64,000 bases of DNA from NCBI GenBank assembly GCA_030123605.1, contig CP126123.1:1964001-2028000 (forward strand). The letters run 5' to 3'. This stretch comes from Nitrospira sp. (GTDB taxonomy: Bacteria; Nitrospirota; Nitrospiria; Nitrospirales; Nitrospiraceae). Shown here one piece after another: positions 18,062-28,200 of this stretch. The position numbers and the translations under genes are program-made. Position 1 is the stretch's first letter, and every line of letters starts with the position of its first letter. The notes under the pieces are model-generated. The model saw only the letters and a program-made list of their open reading frames with translations. It did not search any database and was not told the DNA's origin.

Positions 18062-18883
18062 TCACGCCCGAATGCCGATGACTTCCAGATATTCTCCGTA
18101 CACCGCCGTGCAATCCGGCCCTGCTTGATTGTGCGCAGTCCAGAGCGCTTCCAAATCCCGGCGCAAGTGTGTCTGCCCCTCGGCGTCGAGGGAGGCAAAG
18201 GCCCGATTGGTCGGCCCGTAGTAGAGGCGGAAGAACTCCACCACTTCGGAGGGAGGAAACGGATAGCTGAAGAGATACTGCTGTCTGGTCAGGCTGAGCC
18301 TGGACAACCCGTGACCAAGACGCTCTTGAACCGTGGCTTCGTTGCCCCATAGAACCGGCGACGGCATCCCGGACGGCCCGATGAATTTCGCGACGTTCTT
18401 GAACATCTGCCCGACGAACCCCTCCGCCGTCCAGTTGGCCATGGCGAGAGTTCCTCCTGGCACACACACCCGCAACAGTTCCTTCGCCACCACATCAGGC
18501 CGCGGGGCAAACATGGCGCCGATCAGGCTTACCACGACGTCGAAACTGGCCGCTTCAAACGGAAGCGCTTCTGCATCGGCAACTTCGAACCGGGCGGCCA
18601 TCCCTTCCGCTCGAGCCCTGGCCTGTGCCCGCTCCACCCAATTGGCGGCGATGTCCACGCCCATCACCTTCAGCCCATCCTTGGCTGCCATCAACGCAAG
18701 TTGGCCGGATCCGCATCCCACATCCAACAGTCGGCTGCCCGGCGCAATCTGGAGTCGCTCATAAAACTCCCGTGCGCCACCTTCCATGTAGCGCGAGAAT
18801 CGATCGTAATCCCCTGCCGTCCAAATGGTATTGAGACGGGTCTTCAGGCTGTCTATTTCCGGCACGACTGTCGTGGTCATCAT
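18062..18883 (-). CDS. class I SAM-dependent methyltransferase
   Basis: 273 aa from the ATG at 18883, preceded by AAGGAGGAG; the frame extends 63 nt upstream without a better site. The SAM-binding loop is LLDVGCGSG, followed by the acidic VMGVDI strand and VADAEALPF, as in UbiE/Methyltransf_11 enzymes. The region near residue 140 (PGGTLAMANW) is also typical. The acceptor is unknown. It is the first gene of an operon with the AhpD-like gene and faces the AraC-type regulator. Confidence 0.87.
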   Translation of the reverse strand: MMTTTVVPEIDSLKTRLNTIWTAGDYDRFSRYMEGGAREFYERLQIAPGSRLLDVGCGSGQLALMAAKDGLKVMGVDIAANWVERAQARARAEGMAARFEVADAEALPFEAASFDVVVSLIGAMFAPRPDVVAKELLRVCVPGGTLAMANWTAEGFVGQMFKNVAKFIGPSGMPSPVLWGNEATVQERLGHGLSRLSLTRQQYLFSYPFPPSEVVEFFRLYYGPTNRAFASLDAEGQTHLRRDLEALWTAHNQAGPDCTAVYGEYLEVIGIRA

Positions 18884-19091
18884 GGTCTCCTCCTTCTTGT
18901 GTATGGTCTCTGTCCTTGCTCGGTCCTGCGTGCTGTCTGGTCGCACTATAGAACAGAGGCCCTGTCGAGTCTTATCCGCGCGTCTGGCTCTCTTATCAGG
19001 AGCGTGCTAAGCTGCGGCTCGTGTACCCGGGCGTCCGGAATACTTTGCACCTATTCCGGCTTCGCCGCGGGAACCGGATGGAGAGAACCGG
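18884..19091. promoter_or_regulatory. divergent control region between the methyltransferase and araC-type genes
   Basis: 208 bp separate two genes that start in opposite directions, so both promoters and the binding site of the AraC-type regulator are expected here. No operator repeat could be assigned with confidence. Confidence 0.5.
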
Positions 19092-20105
19092 ATGGATGTG
19101 CTGTCCGAAGTGCTCAAGGCCGTGAAACTCGACGGCGCGGTGTTCTTCACCGGTGAATTTGCTGCGCCCTGGTGCGCGCGAGAGCCGGACGCCGGCACCA
19201 TGGCGTCGTGCCTGCCCACCCACGCCAACCACGTCATCATTTTCCATCTGCTGCTCGAAGGACGGGGCTATGCCCGCATTGAACAGGACGACCGGACGAT
19301 GCCGGTCACGGCCGGAGACATCGTGATGTTCCCCCATGGCGATGCGCACCTGATGGGAAACGGCCCTCCCGTCCCGCCGGTGGACTCCTCTCAGCAAGTC
19401 CGGCAGATCATCGCGGAAGGCCGCATCCTGACTCAACTGGCCGGGGGTGGTGAAGTCACGAAGCTGATCTGCGGATACTTGACCTGCGACGCGCAACTCA
19501 GCGAGGTCTTTCTCGCGGGACTGCCTTCGATCCTCAAGATCAATATCCGGGATACCCCGTCGGGACAGTGGCTGGAAGATACGCTCCGCTATTCCGTCAC
19601 GCAGGCAGAGGCCTATGGCCCAGGCGGCGCCGCGGTCATCGCCAAGGTATCCGAAGCGTTGTTCGTGGAAACATTGCGGCGGTACATTGCGCAATTGCCG
19701 CCCACGCAGACGGGATGGCTGGCCGGTGTGCGCGATCCGGGAGTGGGCAAAGCACTGGCGCTCTTGCATCGACAGCCGGCTCATCCATGGACCATCGCTT
19801 CGCTCGCTGCCGAAGTCGGGATCTCCCGCTCTGTGCTCGCTGAACGGTTCCAGCGCTATCTGGAGGATACGCCGATCGGCTACCTTACCCGCTTGCGGTT
19901 GCACCTCGCTGCGCGCCTCTTGACCTCCACGTCCAAGAGTGTGGCTGAAATCGCGGGTGATATCGGCTATGAGTCCGAGCCCTCCTTCAATCGCGCCTTC
20001 AAACGTGAGTTCGGCCTCCCACCGGCCCAATTCCGGAGCCGATCGAAAACCGCCCGCCGCGCAACGACGAACGGTCGGCGAACCGCCGCTCCTGACACCG
20101 CGTAG
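19092..20105 (+). CDS. AraC-family regulator with cupin-type sensor domain
   Basis: 337 aa. The first 190 residues match the cupin-like sensor domain (DVLSEVLKAVKLDGAVFF at the start, later AGDIVMFPHGDAHLM) that often precedes AraC HTH domains. The C-terminal 100 residues hold two helix-turn-helix motifs (TIASLAAEVGISRSVLAERF and VAEIAGDIGYESEPSFNRAF). It lies divergent to the methyltransferase/AhpD operon and probably controls it. In similar arrangements the regulator responds to a small or reactive compound; the ligand here is unknown. Confidence 0.9.
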   Translation: MDVLSEVLKAVKLDGAVFFTGEFAAPWCAREPDAGTMASCLPTHANHVIIFHLLLEGRGYARIEQDDRTMPVTAGDIVMFPHGDAHLMGNGPPVPPVDSSQQVRQIIAEGRILTQLAGGGEVTKLICGYLTCDAQLSEVFLAGLPSILKINIRDTPSGQWLEDTLRYSVTQAEAYGPGGAAVIAKVSEALFVETLRRYIAQLPPTQTGWLAGVRDPGVGKALALLHRQPAHPWTIASLAAEVGISRSVLAERFQRYLEDTPIGYLTRLRLHLAARLLTSTSKSVAEIAGDIGYESEPSFNRAFKREFGLPPAQFRSRSKTARRATTNGRRTAAPDTA

Positions 20106-20234
20106 CGTAGGAGGAGTGGTTGCTCCCGACCTTGACTCGTTCTATCTTGCCGCAGAGGGTAGGCCGATTGTTTGCTTCGCAGGGCTCGTCGGTCCCATCT
20201 ACTCAACCATCGTCCCGTGGCAGAAGGAGACCTT

Positions 20235-20420
20235 ATGCGATTCGTCAAGGTGAAGGATGAAGAACGTACCGGTGAGGTGGCCATCAATCTCGACCTGGTT
20301 CGCGAAGTGCACTTCGGAGGAGGCTTGTTGCATCTCTATTTCGAACGCAGTTCTTCGGCGCAGGACGATATGACCTTTACCGGCGAGAACGCTCAGAAAA
20401 TCTGGGCGGCGATGGGGTAA
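20235..20420 (+). CDS. small hypothetical protein
   Basis: 61 aa from the ATG at 20235, which has AGAAGGAGA upstream. The sequence alternates beta-type stretches (MRFVKVKDEE, GGLLHLYFERS) with a short C-terminal helix and has no Cys or membrane segment. I do not recognise a family. It stands alone between the AraC-type gene and the TPP riboswitch. Confidence 0.6.
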   Translation: MRFVKVKDEERTGEVAINLDLVREVHFGGGLLHLYFERSSSAQDDMTFTGENAQKIWAAMG

Positions 20421-20559
20421 GGGTTGCGTCATCCATGGAAAGGGCTCACGCCCTGCCTCGGCTCTTCGCCTCAACGACCTGGCACCGAAGAACCTCGACA
20501 CCTGGGCCATCCGACAGATTGACTTCGAGGCGGCAGGTCGGTACGATCACCTCCAACAG

Positions 20560-20645
20560 CTAGGGGGGCCAATAGGCTGAGAGTCCGAGCAAGTCGGACG
20601 ACCCTCACAACCTGACCTGGGTAATACCAGCGTAGGGAAGCGACC
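20560..20645 (+). promoter_or_regulatory. TPP riboswitch (THI element) upstream of thiC
   Basis: The conserved thi-box parts appear in order: GGGGGG near 20563, CTGAGA at 20577-20582, ACCCTC, then GACCTGGGTAATACCAGCG and TAGGGAAG. TPP binding to this aptamer normally switches off thiamine genes. An intrinsic terminator follows within 30 bp, so control is probably by premature termination of the thiC message. Confidence 0.95.
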
Positions 20646-20671
20646 GATCGACTGGCTTCGTGATCGCTTCA

Positions 20672-20702
20672 AGCCGCACCCGAGCTGGATGCGGCTTTTT
20701 TA
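20672..20702 (+). terminator. riboswitch-controlled terminator before thiC
   Basis: A 7-bp stem AGCCGCA/TGCGGCT with an 11-nt loop is followed by a run of T. It lies between the THI element and the thiC start, the expected position for the expression platform. Confidence 0.85.
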
Positions 20703-20731
20703 TTCGGCCGTCACACGCTCACCTCCGTTGA

Positions 20732-22666
<1,935 letters not shown>

Positions 22667-22787
22667 GGCTGGTCAAACTGGCTGCCCGGCGAGGCCGCAG
22701 GCAAGGCCAAACCGGAGGCGGACCCTCAGGGGTACGTTGAGGATTTGGACGGGCTGAGAACGAAGCCGGAAGCCATTTTCAACAGCC
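22667..22787. repeat. dispersed palindromic repeat (copy 4)
   Basis: 121 bp starting immediately after the thiC stop. The ends GGCTGGTCAAACTGGCT and the inverse of GGCTGTTGAAAATGGCT pair with few mismatches; the core is GAGGCGGACCCTCAGGGGTACG. It separates thiC from thi4 and could attenuate or process the shared transcript. Confidence 0.8.
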
Positions 22788-22805
22788 GTTGAAGGGGAAG
22801 ACCGC

Positions 22806-23606
22806 ATGAGAAAGCCAAAGCCGGCGCCGTTACGCGAGCGCGACATCACCCGCCACATCGCGCGGGAATACTATAAAGAGTTCGACCAGCTTATCGAGAG
22901 CGATGTGATCATCGTCGGGGCCGGCCCCTCCGGGTTGATCTGTGCCCACGACTTGGCCAAGATGGGATTCCGGGTCCTCATCGTCGAGCAGAGCCTCGCG
23001 CTGGGAGGGGGCTTCTGGTCCGGTGGGTACCTGATGAACAAGGCCACCATCTGCGCACCGGCCCACAAGATTCTCGAAGAAGTGGGCGTGCCTTGCAGGC
23101 AGATCAAAGAATGCGATGGAATGTACATGGTCGATCCGCCCCATGCCACGGGCGCCCTGATTGCCGCCGCCTACGGGGCCGGCGCAAAGATCATGAACCT
23201 GACCCGCGTGGTCGATCTGATTCTGCGCCGAGACGGCGTGTTGGAGGGTGTGGTCGTGAACAGCACGACTGCCGAAATGGCCGGTCACGACATCATCCAT
23301 GTCGATCCGATCGCGCTGGAGAGTAAGATCGTGGTGGATGCGACCGGCCACGATGCAGTGGTGGTCAACCTCCTGCACAAACGCGGGCTTTACCAGCAGG
23401 TTCCGGGAAATGGCGCCATGTGGGTGTCCCGGTCGGAAGAAGAGGTCATGGACCGGACCGGAGAAGTCTACGAAAGCTGCTTCGTGATCGGATTGGCCGT
23501 CGCAGCTGTGTTCGGCACGCCGCGGATGGGGCCTGCCTTCGGCTCGATGCTGCTCTCAGGTCGCTACGGAGCTGAGTTGATTCAGAAGAAGCTGAAGCAG
23601 GAGTAG
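22806..23606 (+). CDS. thi4: Thi4-type thiazole synthase
   Basis: 266 aa. It has a Rossmann dinucleotide site (VGAGPSG near residue 38), then EQSLALGGGFWSGG and the C-terminal GPAFGSMLLSG typical of Thi4. At the position where eukaryotic suicidal Thi4 has its sacrificial cysteine, this protein reads VVNLLHKRG with no Cys. It is therefore more likely a sulfide-using, multi-turnover enzyme like archaeal homologues. It would make the ADP-thiazole precursor, complementing ThiC. No thiG, thiS or thiF gene is near. Confidence 0.9.
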   Translation: MRKPKPAPLRERDITRHIAREYYKEFDQLIESDVIIVGAGPSGLICAHDLAKMGFRVLIVEQSLALGGGFWSGGYLMNKATICAPAHKILEEVGVPCRQIKECDGMYMVDPPHATGALIAAAYGAGAKIMNLTRVVDLILRRDGVLEGVVVNSTTAEMAGHDIIHVDPIALESKIVVDATGHDAVVVNLLHKRGLYQQVPGNGAMWVSRSEEEVMDRTGEVYESCFVIGLAVAAVFGTPRMGPAFGSMLLSGRYGAELIQKKLKQE

Positions 23607-23620
23607 ACGAGAGATAGGAT

Positions 23621-24145
23621 ATGCGCACTATGGATGTACAAGATTTTCTCATACAGGGTGAAGGCAGCGACGAAGACAAGCGTGAAGCTTGGCAGCTCTT
23701 TCAGCAGGCCTACGAGCGGCAGATGAAGGGGCAGTTGGAAGAAGCCGTCAACCTGTACAAACAATCGCTGGCGACGCACCGGACGGCCGAGGCCTATACC
23801 TTTCTCGGTTGGACCTACAGTTTCATGGGCAAGCTGGATGAGGCGATCGACGAGTGCCACAAGGCCATCGCCTGCGATCCTGATTTCGGCAACCCCTATA
23901 ACGACATCGGCGCCTATCTCATCGAAAAGGGCGACCTGAACGAGGCGATTCCCTGGTTTCAAAAGGCCATGCAGGCGAGGCGGTACGAAAGCCCCGCCTT
24001 TCCGCACCTGAACCTCGGCCGTGTCTATGAACGTCAAGGCAAATGGACCGAGGCTATCGATTGCTACAAACAGGCCCTGGTCCTCAATCCCGACTACAGT
24101 CTGGCCAAGAAGGCTCTGGGTCGGCTCATCAGTTCGCTGAATTAG
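23621..24145 (+). CDS. TPR-repeat protein
   Basis: 174 aa with about four tetratricopeptide repeats: AYERQMKGQLEEAVNLYKQS, AYTFLGWTYSFMGKLDEAID, PYNDIGAYLIEKGDLNEAI and LGRVYERQGKWTEAIDCYKQ. There is no signal peptide, so it is probably cytoplasmic and mediates protein contacts. It starts 14 bp after thi4 and is followed 9 bp later by a receiver-like gene, so a single operon with them is likely. Confidence 0.85.
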   Translation: MRTMDVQDFLIQGEGSDEDKREAWQLFQQAYERQMKGQLEEAVNLYKQSLATHRTAEAYTFLGWTYSFMGKLDEAIDECHKAIACDPDFGNPYNDIGAYLIEKGDLNEAIPWFQKAMQARRYESPAFPHLNLGRVYERQGKWTEAIDCYKQALVLNPDYSLAKKALGRLISSLN

Positions 24146-24154
24146 GATCGACGG

Positions 24155-24559
24155 ATGACGATGAACCACACCATCCTGGTCGCAGTCACGGACATTTTCT
24201 TTTATACCAAGGTGCGCGACGCATTGCGCTCCCAGGGCTACGGTCTGGAGCGGGTCCGCAGCCATAACGAAGTGGCGGAAAAAGCCGCGTCGCTGGTTCC
24301 GGCCGCCATGATCCTCAACATGAACGACCCGGGCATCGATGCGTTCAAGGCACTGGAAGCCATCCAGGCCGACCCTCTGCCACGGTCACTGCCCATCTTG
24401 GCCTTTGCCAATCACGAGGAAACGGATACCTGGAAACGCGCGAAGGAACTCGGCGTGACGAAGATTGTCTCCAGAAATGAATTCTCAGCGCGCACAAGAG
24501 ACCTGGTTGAAGAAATCACAGCAACAGCTGCCGGCGATCAGCCGTCAGCTCTGAGCTGA
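24155..24559 (+). CDS. response-regulator receiver-like protein
   Basis: 134 aa with a receiver-type fold: ILVAVTDIFFYTKVRDALRSQGY, AAMILNMNDPG, then LPILAFANHEET and KELGVTKIVSRNEF. The usual N-terminal acidic pair is replaced (AVTD), and the phospho-acceptor position reads NMNDP. Phosphorylation is therefore doubtful and it may be a pseudo-receiver. It ends inside a perfect 37-bp palindrome. Its partner is unknown; the upstream TPR protein is the obvious candidate. Confidence 0.75.
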   Translation: MTMNHTILVAVTDIFFYTKVRDALRSQGYGLERVRSHNEVAEKAASLVPAAMILNMNDPGIDAFKALEAIQADPLPRSLPILAFANHEETDTWKRAKELGVTKIVSRNEFSARTRDLVEEITATAAGDQPSALS

Positions 24560-24570
24560 CGGCTGATCGC
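24534..24570. terminator. perfect 17-bp-stem palindrome at the end of the receiver-like gene
   Basis: Arms GCGATCAGCCGTCAGCT (24534-24550) and its exact complement (24554-24570) flank a 3-nt loop. The stop codon of the receiver-like gene lies in the right arm. No T-run follows, so it may be an attenuator or message stabiliser rather than a classic terminator. Confidence 0.6.
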
Positions 24571-24586
24571 AGAAGGCAAGAATCCG

Positions 24587-25678
24587 ATGAAACAATCTCG
24601 ACTCCACGAGCAGCACCAACAACTCGGCGCAACATTCGATGAGGCCGCAGGATGGTCGATCCCAGCCCACTACGGCAACGTCGGGGTGGAACATGCTGCA
24701 GTCCGTCACGCCGTCGGCCTTTCGGACCTGTCGCACCGCGGCAAACTCCGAGTGACCGGCGACGATCGCATCAAGTGGCTGCAGAGCATCATCAGCAACG
24801 ACATCCTTCCGCTGCAACCGGGGCAGGGCCGGTACTCCAGCTTCCTTACCCACAAGGGGAAAATGCTCGGTTATTTTCGGGTGTACATCCAGAGCGACGT
24901 CGTGTGGATCGAAGATGTCGGCGAAGTGGGTGACGCCACGTTTCAGGCTTTACGGAAATTTCTCCTCTACGGCACCAAGGCCAAGATGGACAACTGCGCA
25001 GAAAGCTGGGGCCTGCTGCTGGTGAGCGGGCCGAACGCCGCAGAATTGATCGTGGCCGCGTTCGGAACGGACGTCCGTTCACTCGGCCTCCTGAGCCAGG
25101 TCCCCACCACCATCAGTGGGCATCCGGCATTGGTCATCCGTACCGAAGAAACCGGCGAACAGGATTTTGAGGTTCTCATGCCCGCCGATAGCGTAACCGC
25201 CGCCTGGGAGCAGCTCATGACGGCCGGCGCCCCCTTCGGCATCAAACCAGTCGGCGCAGCAGCCAGGGATATCTTGCGGGTCGAAGCAGGTCTCCCCAAG
25301 GCAGGACCTGACCTCAATGAAGAGATCGTTCCGCCTGAAGCCAACCTGGAAGAGAAGGCCTTCAGCCTCTCCAAGGGCTGTTACCCAGGGCAAGAAGTGG
25401 TGGCCCGCATGGATACGTACGGGAACGTCCGGCGGCACTTGGTCGGTCTCATCGTCCAAAACCAGGCGGTTCCACCAAAAGGATCGAAACTCTTCAGCGG
25501 TGATCGTGAAGTGGGCTGGATCAGCAGCGCGGTGTTCTCGCCACAACAGAAGACCGTGTTGGCCTTCGGATTTCCGCTACGGGACTTTTCGTCTCCTGGT
25601 ACGACGCTGACGGTCGAGGTGGAAGGGACGCGCCATACGGCGACCGTCCATGTGCTCCCGTTCTACGTCCGTTCTTAG
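24587..25678 (+). CDS. ygfZ: YgfZ/GcvT-like folate-binding protein
   Basis: 363 aa. It has the GcvT/YgfZ fold and the diagnostic KGCYPGQE motif with Cys265. YgfZ-type proteins bind tetrahydrofolate and support the assembly or repair of certain iron-sulfur enzymes. In this neighbourhood ThiC and NadA are possible clients, though only by inference. The length is slightly greater than E. coli YgfZ. A palindromic repeat starts on the last base of the stop codon. Confidence 0.88.
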   Translation: MKQSRLHEQHQQLGATFDEAAGWSIPAHYGNVGVEHAAVRHAVGLSDLSHRGKLRVTGDDRIKWLQSIISNDILPLQPGQGRYSSFLTHKGKMLGYFRVYIQSDVVWIEDVGEVGDATFQALRKFLLYGTKAKMDNCAESWGLLLVSGPNAAELIVAAFGTDVRSLGLLSQVPTTISGHPALVIRTEETGEQDFEVLMPADSVTAAWEQLMTAGAPFGIKPVGAAARDILRVEAGLPKAGPDLNEEIVPPEANLEEKAFSLSKGCYPGQEVVARMDTYGNVRRHLVGLIVQNQAVPPKGSKLFSGDREVGWISSAVFSPQQKTVLAFGFPLRDFSSPGTTLTVEVEGTRHTATVHVLPFYVRS

Positions 25679-25802
25679 CAGGATGTTGAAAACGTCCGCC
25701 AGCGTCGCTCTCGCGTCACTCAGCACCTCAACGTACCCCCGAGGGTACGCCTCGGCGCTTCACTCGCTGCAGCCTTGTTGGACGGCCATTCTGAACATCC
25801 TA
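25679..25802. repeat. dispersed palindromic repeat (copy 5)
   Basis: 124 bp starting right after the ygfZ stop with CAGGATGTTGAAAACG and ending with the inverse (GAACATCCT). The core reads CTCAACGTACCCCCGAGGGTACG, itself a palindrome. Same family as the copies at 12588, 14441 and 22667. Confidence 0.82.
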
Positions 25803-25859
25803 CGGGACTGTCAATCACTGAAACCGCTCGTCACCGTGTTGTGAGATGGCATAGGTCAT

Positions 25860-26342
25860 CTACTTTTCTGGATTCCGCACGGCAGTCACGGCCGATGCGA
25901 ACCCCAGCAGACTCTTGCGTTCTTCTTCGTCCAACGCCAACAACAGATGCGTTTCTTCGGCATGCATGAGCCGAAGACTCAGGAACGGCTCTTCCCGACG
26001 CTTCTCGCGGTTATCCCACATGGCATCGATGACCTGCACCTTGTCCAATTGCCCTACGGACACGACATCGTATCGGAAGTAGCTGTCGCCGATGACCATG
26101 TCGAAGATCACATTGCCGGCCGTCAAGAGGACCAGATTGAACCGCCCCTGATCTTCATAGCCTTCGGGCAGAAACTTGTTGATGTGGCAGCGCGCCACCT
26201 TGCGATCCCCGAGTGCCGCGCGAATCTTGAGTTGCAAGGCGTCGTAGTCGATCTGGAGTGCCTTTTCGTCCGGATTGGTGGCGGCGACCGCCGCATCCTT
26301 CGCTTGCTCGAATATGTCGTCCGCCGATAACAATCCTGCCAT
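25860..26342 (-). CDS. hypothetical protein
   Basis: 160 aa from the ATG at 26342, preceded by GAAGGAG; the frame extends upstream without a site. It begins MAGLLSADDIFEQAKDA and is mixed alpha/beta, with no signal peptide or membrane segment. I do not recognise the family. The following membrane-protein gene is oriented the same way upstream. Confidence 0.65.
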   Translation of the reverse strand: MAGLLSADDIFEQAKDAAVAATNPDEKALQIDYDALQLKIRAALGDRKVARCHINKFLPEGYEDQGRFNLVLLTAGNVIFDMVIGDSYFRYDVVSVGQLDKVQVIDAMWDNREKRREEPFLSLRLMHAEETHLLLALDEEERKSLLGFASAVTAVRNPEK

Positions 26343-26407
26343 AGTCCCTTCTCCTTCGTTACAAGACTGCCCGATAGTTCTGGTGCATGCTGTGATCCCA
26401 CCGGCGA

Positions 26408-26662
26408 TTAAAGAGTACGGCCGGCATGTCTGGCGCGAAGAGCACGGGTCACTCCGATCAGCCCGATCCCGGCCCACGCGAATTCCAGCAGGACGAACCC
26501 CACTCGCCGATCTTCAACCGCAACGATTCCCAACAACAATGAACCCAGGATGTTCAGCGCCAGATACCCCGCATCCAATTCGCGCCAAACCCCGGCCTGG
26601 ATGAGGCCATAGGCCACGAGCACCATCAGGGCTCCGACCACCGAAATGACCTGCATCGCCAT
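26408..26662 (-). CDS. small CBU_0592-like membrane protein
   Basis: 84 aa with three hydrophobic helices (VISVVGALMVLVAYGLIQAG, ALNILGSLLLGIVAV, VGFVLLEFAWAGIGLIGV). The layout matches the small CBU_0592-type integral membrane family as I recall it. The function is unknown. It is 65 bp upstream of the 160-aa gene, so co-transcription is plausible. Confidence 0.65.
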   Translation of the reverse strand: MAMQVISVVGALMVLVAYGLIQAGVWRELDAGYLALNILGSLLLGIVAVEDRRVGFVLLEFAWAGIGLIGVTRALRARHAGRTL

Positions 26663-26845
26663 ACTACGCTCGCATCGCCGATCCTGAGACCCGGAGAACG
26701 CGGTACCGTAACTGGGCGGTCGTCACGATTGCAAGCGGAATTTCCGGTGCTGGTCGCTGCCGGCTGTCGATGCACGTCCTGATCGCCACATTGCATTTGC
26801 GCAGTGATCTCCGGCATACTTTGACCGAATTAACGGGAGGCACCG

Positions 26846-27082
26846 ATGAGTGGACAGACCTGTTTAATCGATGGCTGTCAGGCGAGAGTCTATGCGCCGG
26901 CGGGAACCCATTCCATCTGCAAGGACCACTTCCTCAACTTCCTGACCTGGCGGCGGCGGCGAGGACCGCAGATGTTCCGCAAGTATGCAGCCATGACGAT
27001 GGAAGAACGCGATCAGGTCGCGAGTGAATGGCGCCAGACTCTCGGCACCACGGACCTAATCCATCCTGCTCCAGGATCGTAA
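26846..27082 (+). CDS. small Cys-containing hypothetical protein
   Basis: 78 aa with a GGGAGG ribosome site. The N-terminal half has C6-x4-C11 and a later C-x2-H (CKDH), which could form a zinc finger. The rest is helical and basic (LTWRRRRGPQMFRKY). No family is recognised; a small nucleic-acid- or protein-binding role is possible. Confidence 0.55.
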   Translation: MSGQTCLIDGCQARVYAPAGTHSICKDHFLNFLTWRRRRGPQMFRKYAAMTMEERDQVASEWRQTLGTTDLIHPAPGS

Positions 27083-27187
27083 ACCCCGTTCACCGACTCA
27101 TCCCCGCGCCCGTACAGCGACTGGTCACTCTTCTCGTCCTCACCGATTCCAAACCGAGGGGCGTCGCAATTCACGACAACCCACCGC

Positions 27188-27523
27188 TTACCGCGCTTCG
27201 TCGTTCGCGTGAAGAATCTTTCTCTCCAGTGCCGCTTTGAGCAACTGGGCGGTATTGGACACCCGTAACTTCTTCATCATGTTCGACCGATGCGCCTCCG
27301 CGGTCTTTACGCTGATCTTCAACTGCTCCGCAATGCTGCGATTGGTATGCCCGCCCCAAATCAAACGAAGGACTTCCTGTTCACGCGCTGTCAGATCTTC
27401 AGGCCGGCGCTTGGCCGTGACGAGTGCGTGACCGTCAGAACCGGTGTGATTCTTCCTCCCCGGTCCGATCATGAGAGGACTGCGCCTCCACACTCCATTG
27501 GCTTTCTTGTCTAACGACATCAT
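27188..27523 (-). CDS. stand-alone LuxR/GerE-type HTH regulator
   Basis: 111 aa consisting of a variable 40-residue N-terminus and a LuxR-type HTH domain (LTAREQEVLRLIWGGHTNRSIAEQL, then SVKTAEAHRSNMMKKL). There is no receiver or autoinducer domain. The ATG at 27523 or the adjacent one at 27520 both follow a G-rich site. A close paralogue lies at 51742-52062. This gene points away from the lipase/RTX array across a 0.68 kb gap, so it could regulate the array. Confidence 0.85.
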   Translation of the reverse strand: MMSLDKKANGVWRRSPLMIGPGRKNHTGSDGHALVTAKRRPEDLTAREQEVLRLIWGGHTNRSIAEQLKISVKTAEAHRSNMMKKLRVSNTAQLLKAALERKILHANDEAR

Positions 27524-28200
27524 CTCCCCCTTTCCTCCCCTATCGACAGAGATGCTCTCTCGATGGGGACGCGAAACCGCCGCCTCTCTCCTTCAAATGC
27601 TTCTCGATGTCTGTCAGCACGATGTCCCTCCCCCGATACAACTGAAACGGCAGGGATATCGTGGCCCGAGACACTTGGAACTATGATTTCAGTTGCATGC
27701 AAATCGAGCCCGACTCCGTCGAACTCCCCAAGGACTTTGCCCTACGAGGTATGCAACCGCATTACTCAAAGCTTGTGCCAATGCTCCTAGAACGAACTTG
27801 TGATCTAAAAAACAAGGCGTTACGCATCAGCCAGGGAAGGATGGCGCAAGAGGTCGGCTGTGCCATATGAACGGATCTTGCGCCAATGTTGTGCCACAGG
27901 ACAGTGATTGGCACAGGTGGACAGACGCAGGAGAACCGTGACTTCAGTCAGTATTGTGAGGTGTCGAGAGGGCGCCGATAGGCTAAATGGTCTGAGCGGA
28001 AGCGATGCGTTGCTGGTGGCGTGGGGTGGTCACATTTGTACAGGATCCAGGCAAAGTGGTTCTGGAAGCCGGACGATACGAAAGGGTTGTTGATGGCCAG
28101 TCAACCAGTCTCTTACACTCACGCACCTTTCCAAGAAATACCAATGCCCGTGTTGTTGGCCTCTGCCCCTTCTTTCATCCACTGCCAAGGAGTGTGAATC
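27524..28200. other. 677-bp intergenic region before the lipase/RTX array
   Basis: No convincing gene is seen; short frames at 27520-27702 and 27661-27870 lack ribosome sites and domain features. The region should carry the promoter for the array and for the divergent regulator. A small palindrome TGACTTCAGTCA lies near 27941. No promoter could be assigned confidently. Confidence 0.5.

Noticed and set aside
18996-20030. 344-aa minus-strand frame over the AraC-type gene
   Set aside because: Antisense shadow of a well-supported AraC-family gene.
27661-27870. 69-aa plus-strand frame in the 677-bp gap
   Set aside because: No ribosome site, no recognised motif; not supported enough to annotate.
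27900-27930. Sigma-54-like promoter (TTGGCACAGG)
   Set aside because: The TGGCAC part is present, but no GC-type -12 element is at the right spacing.
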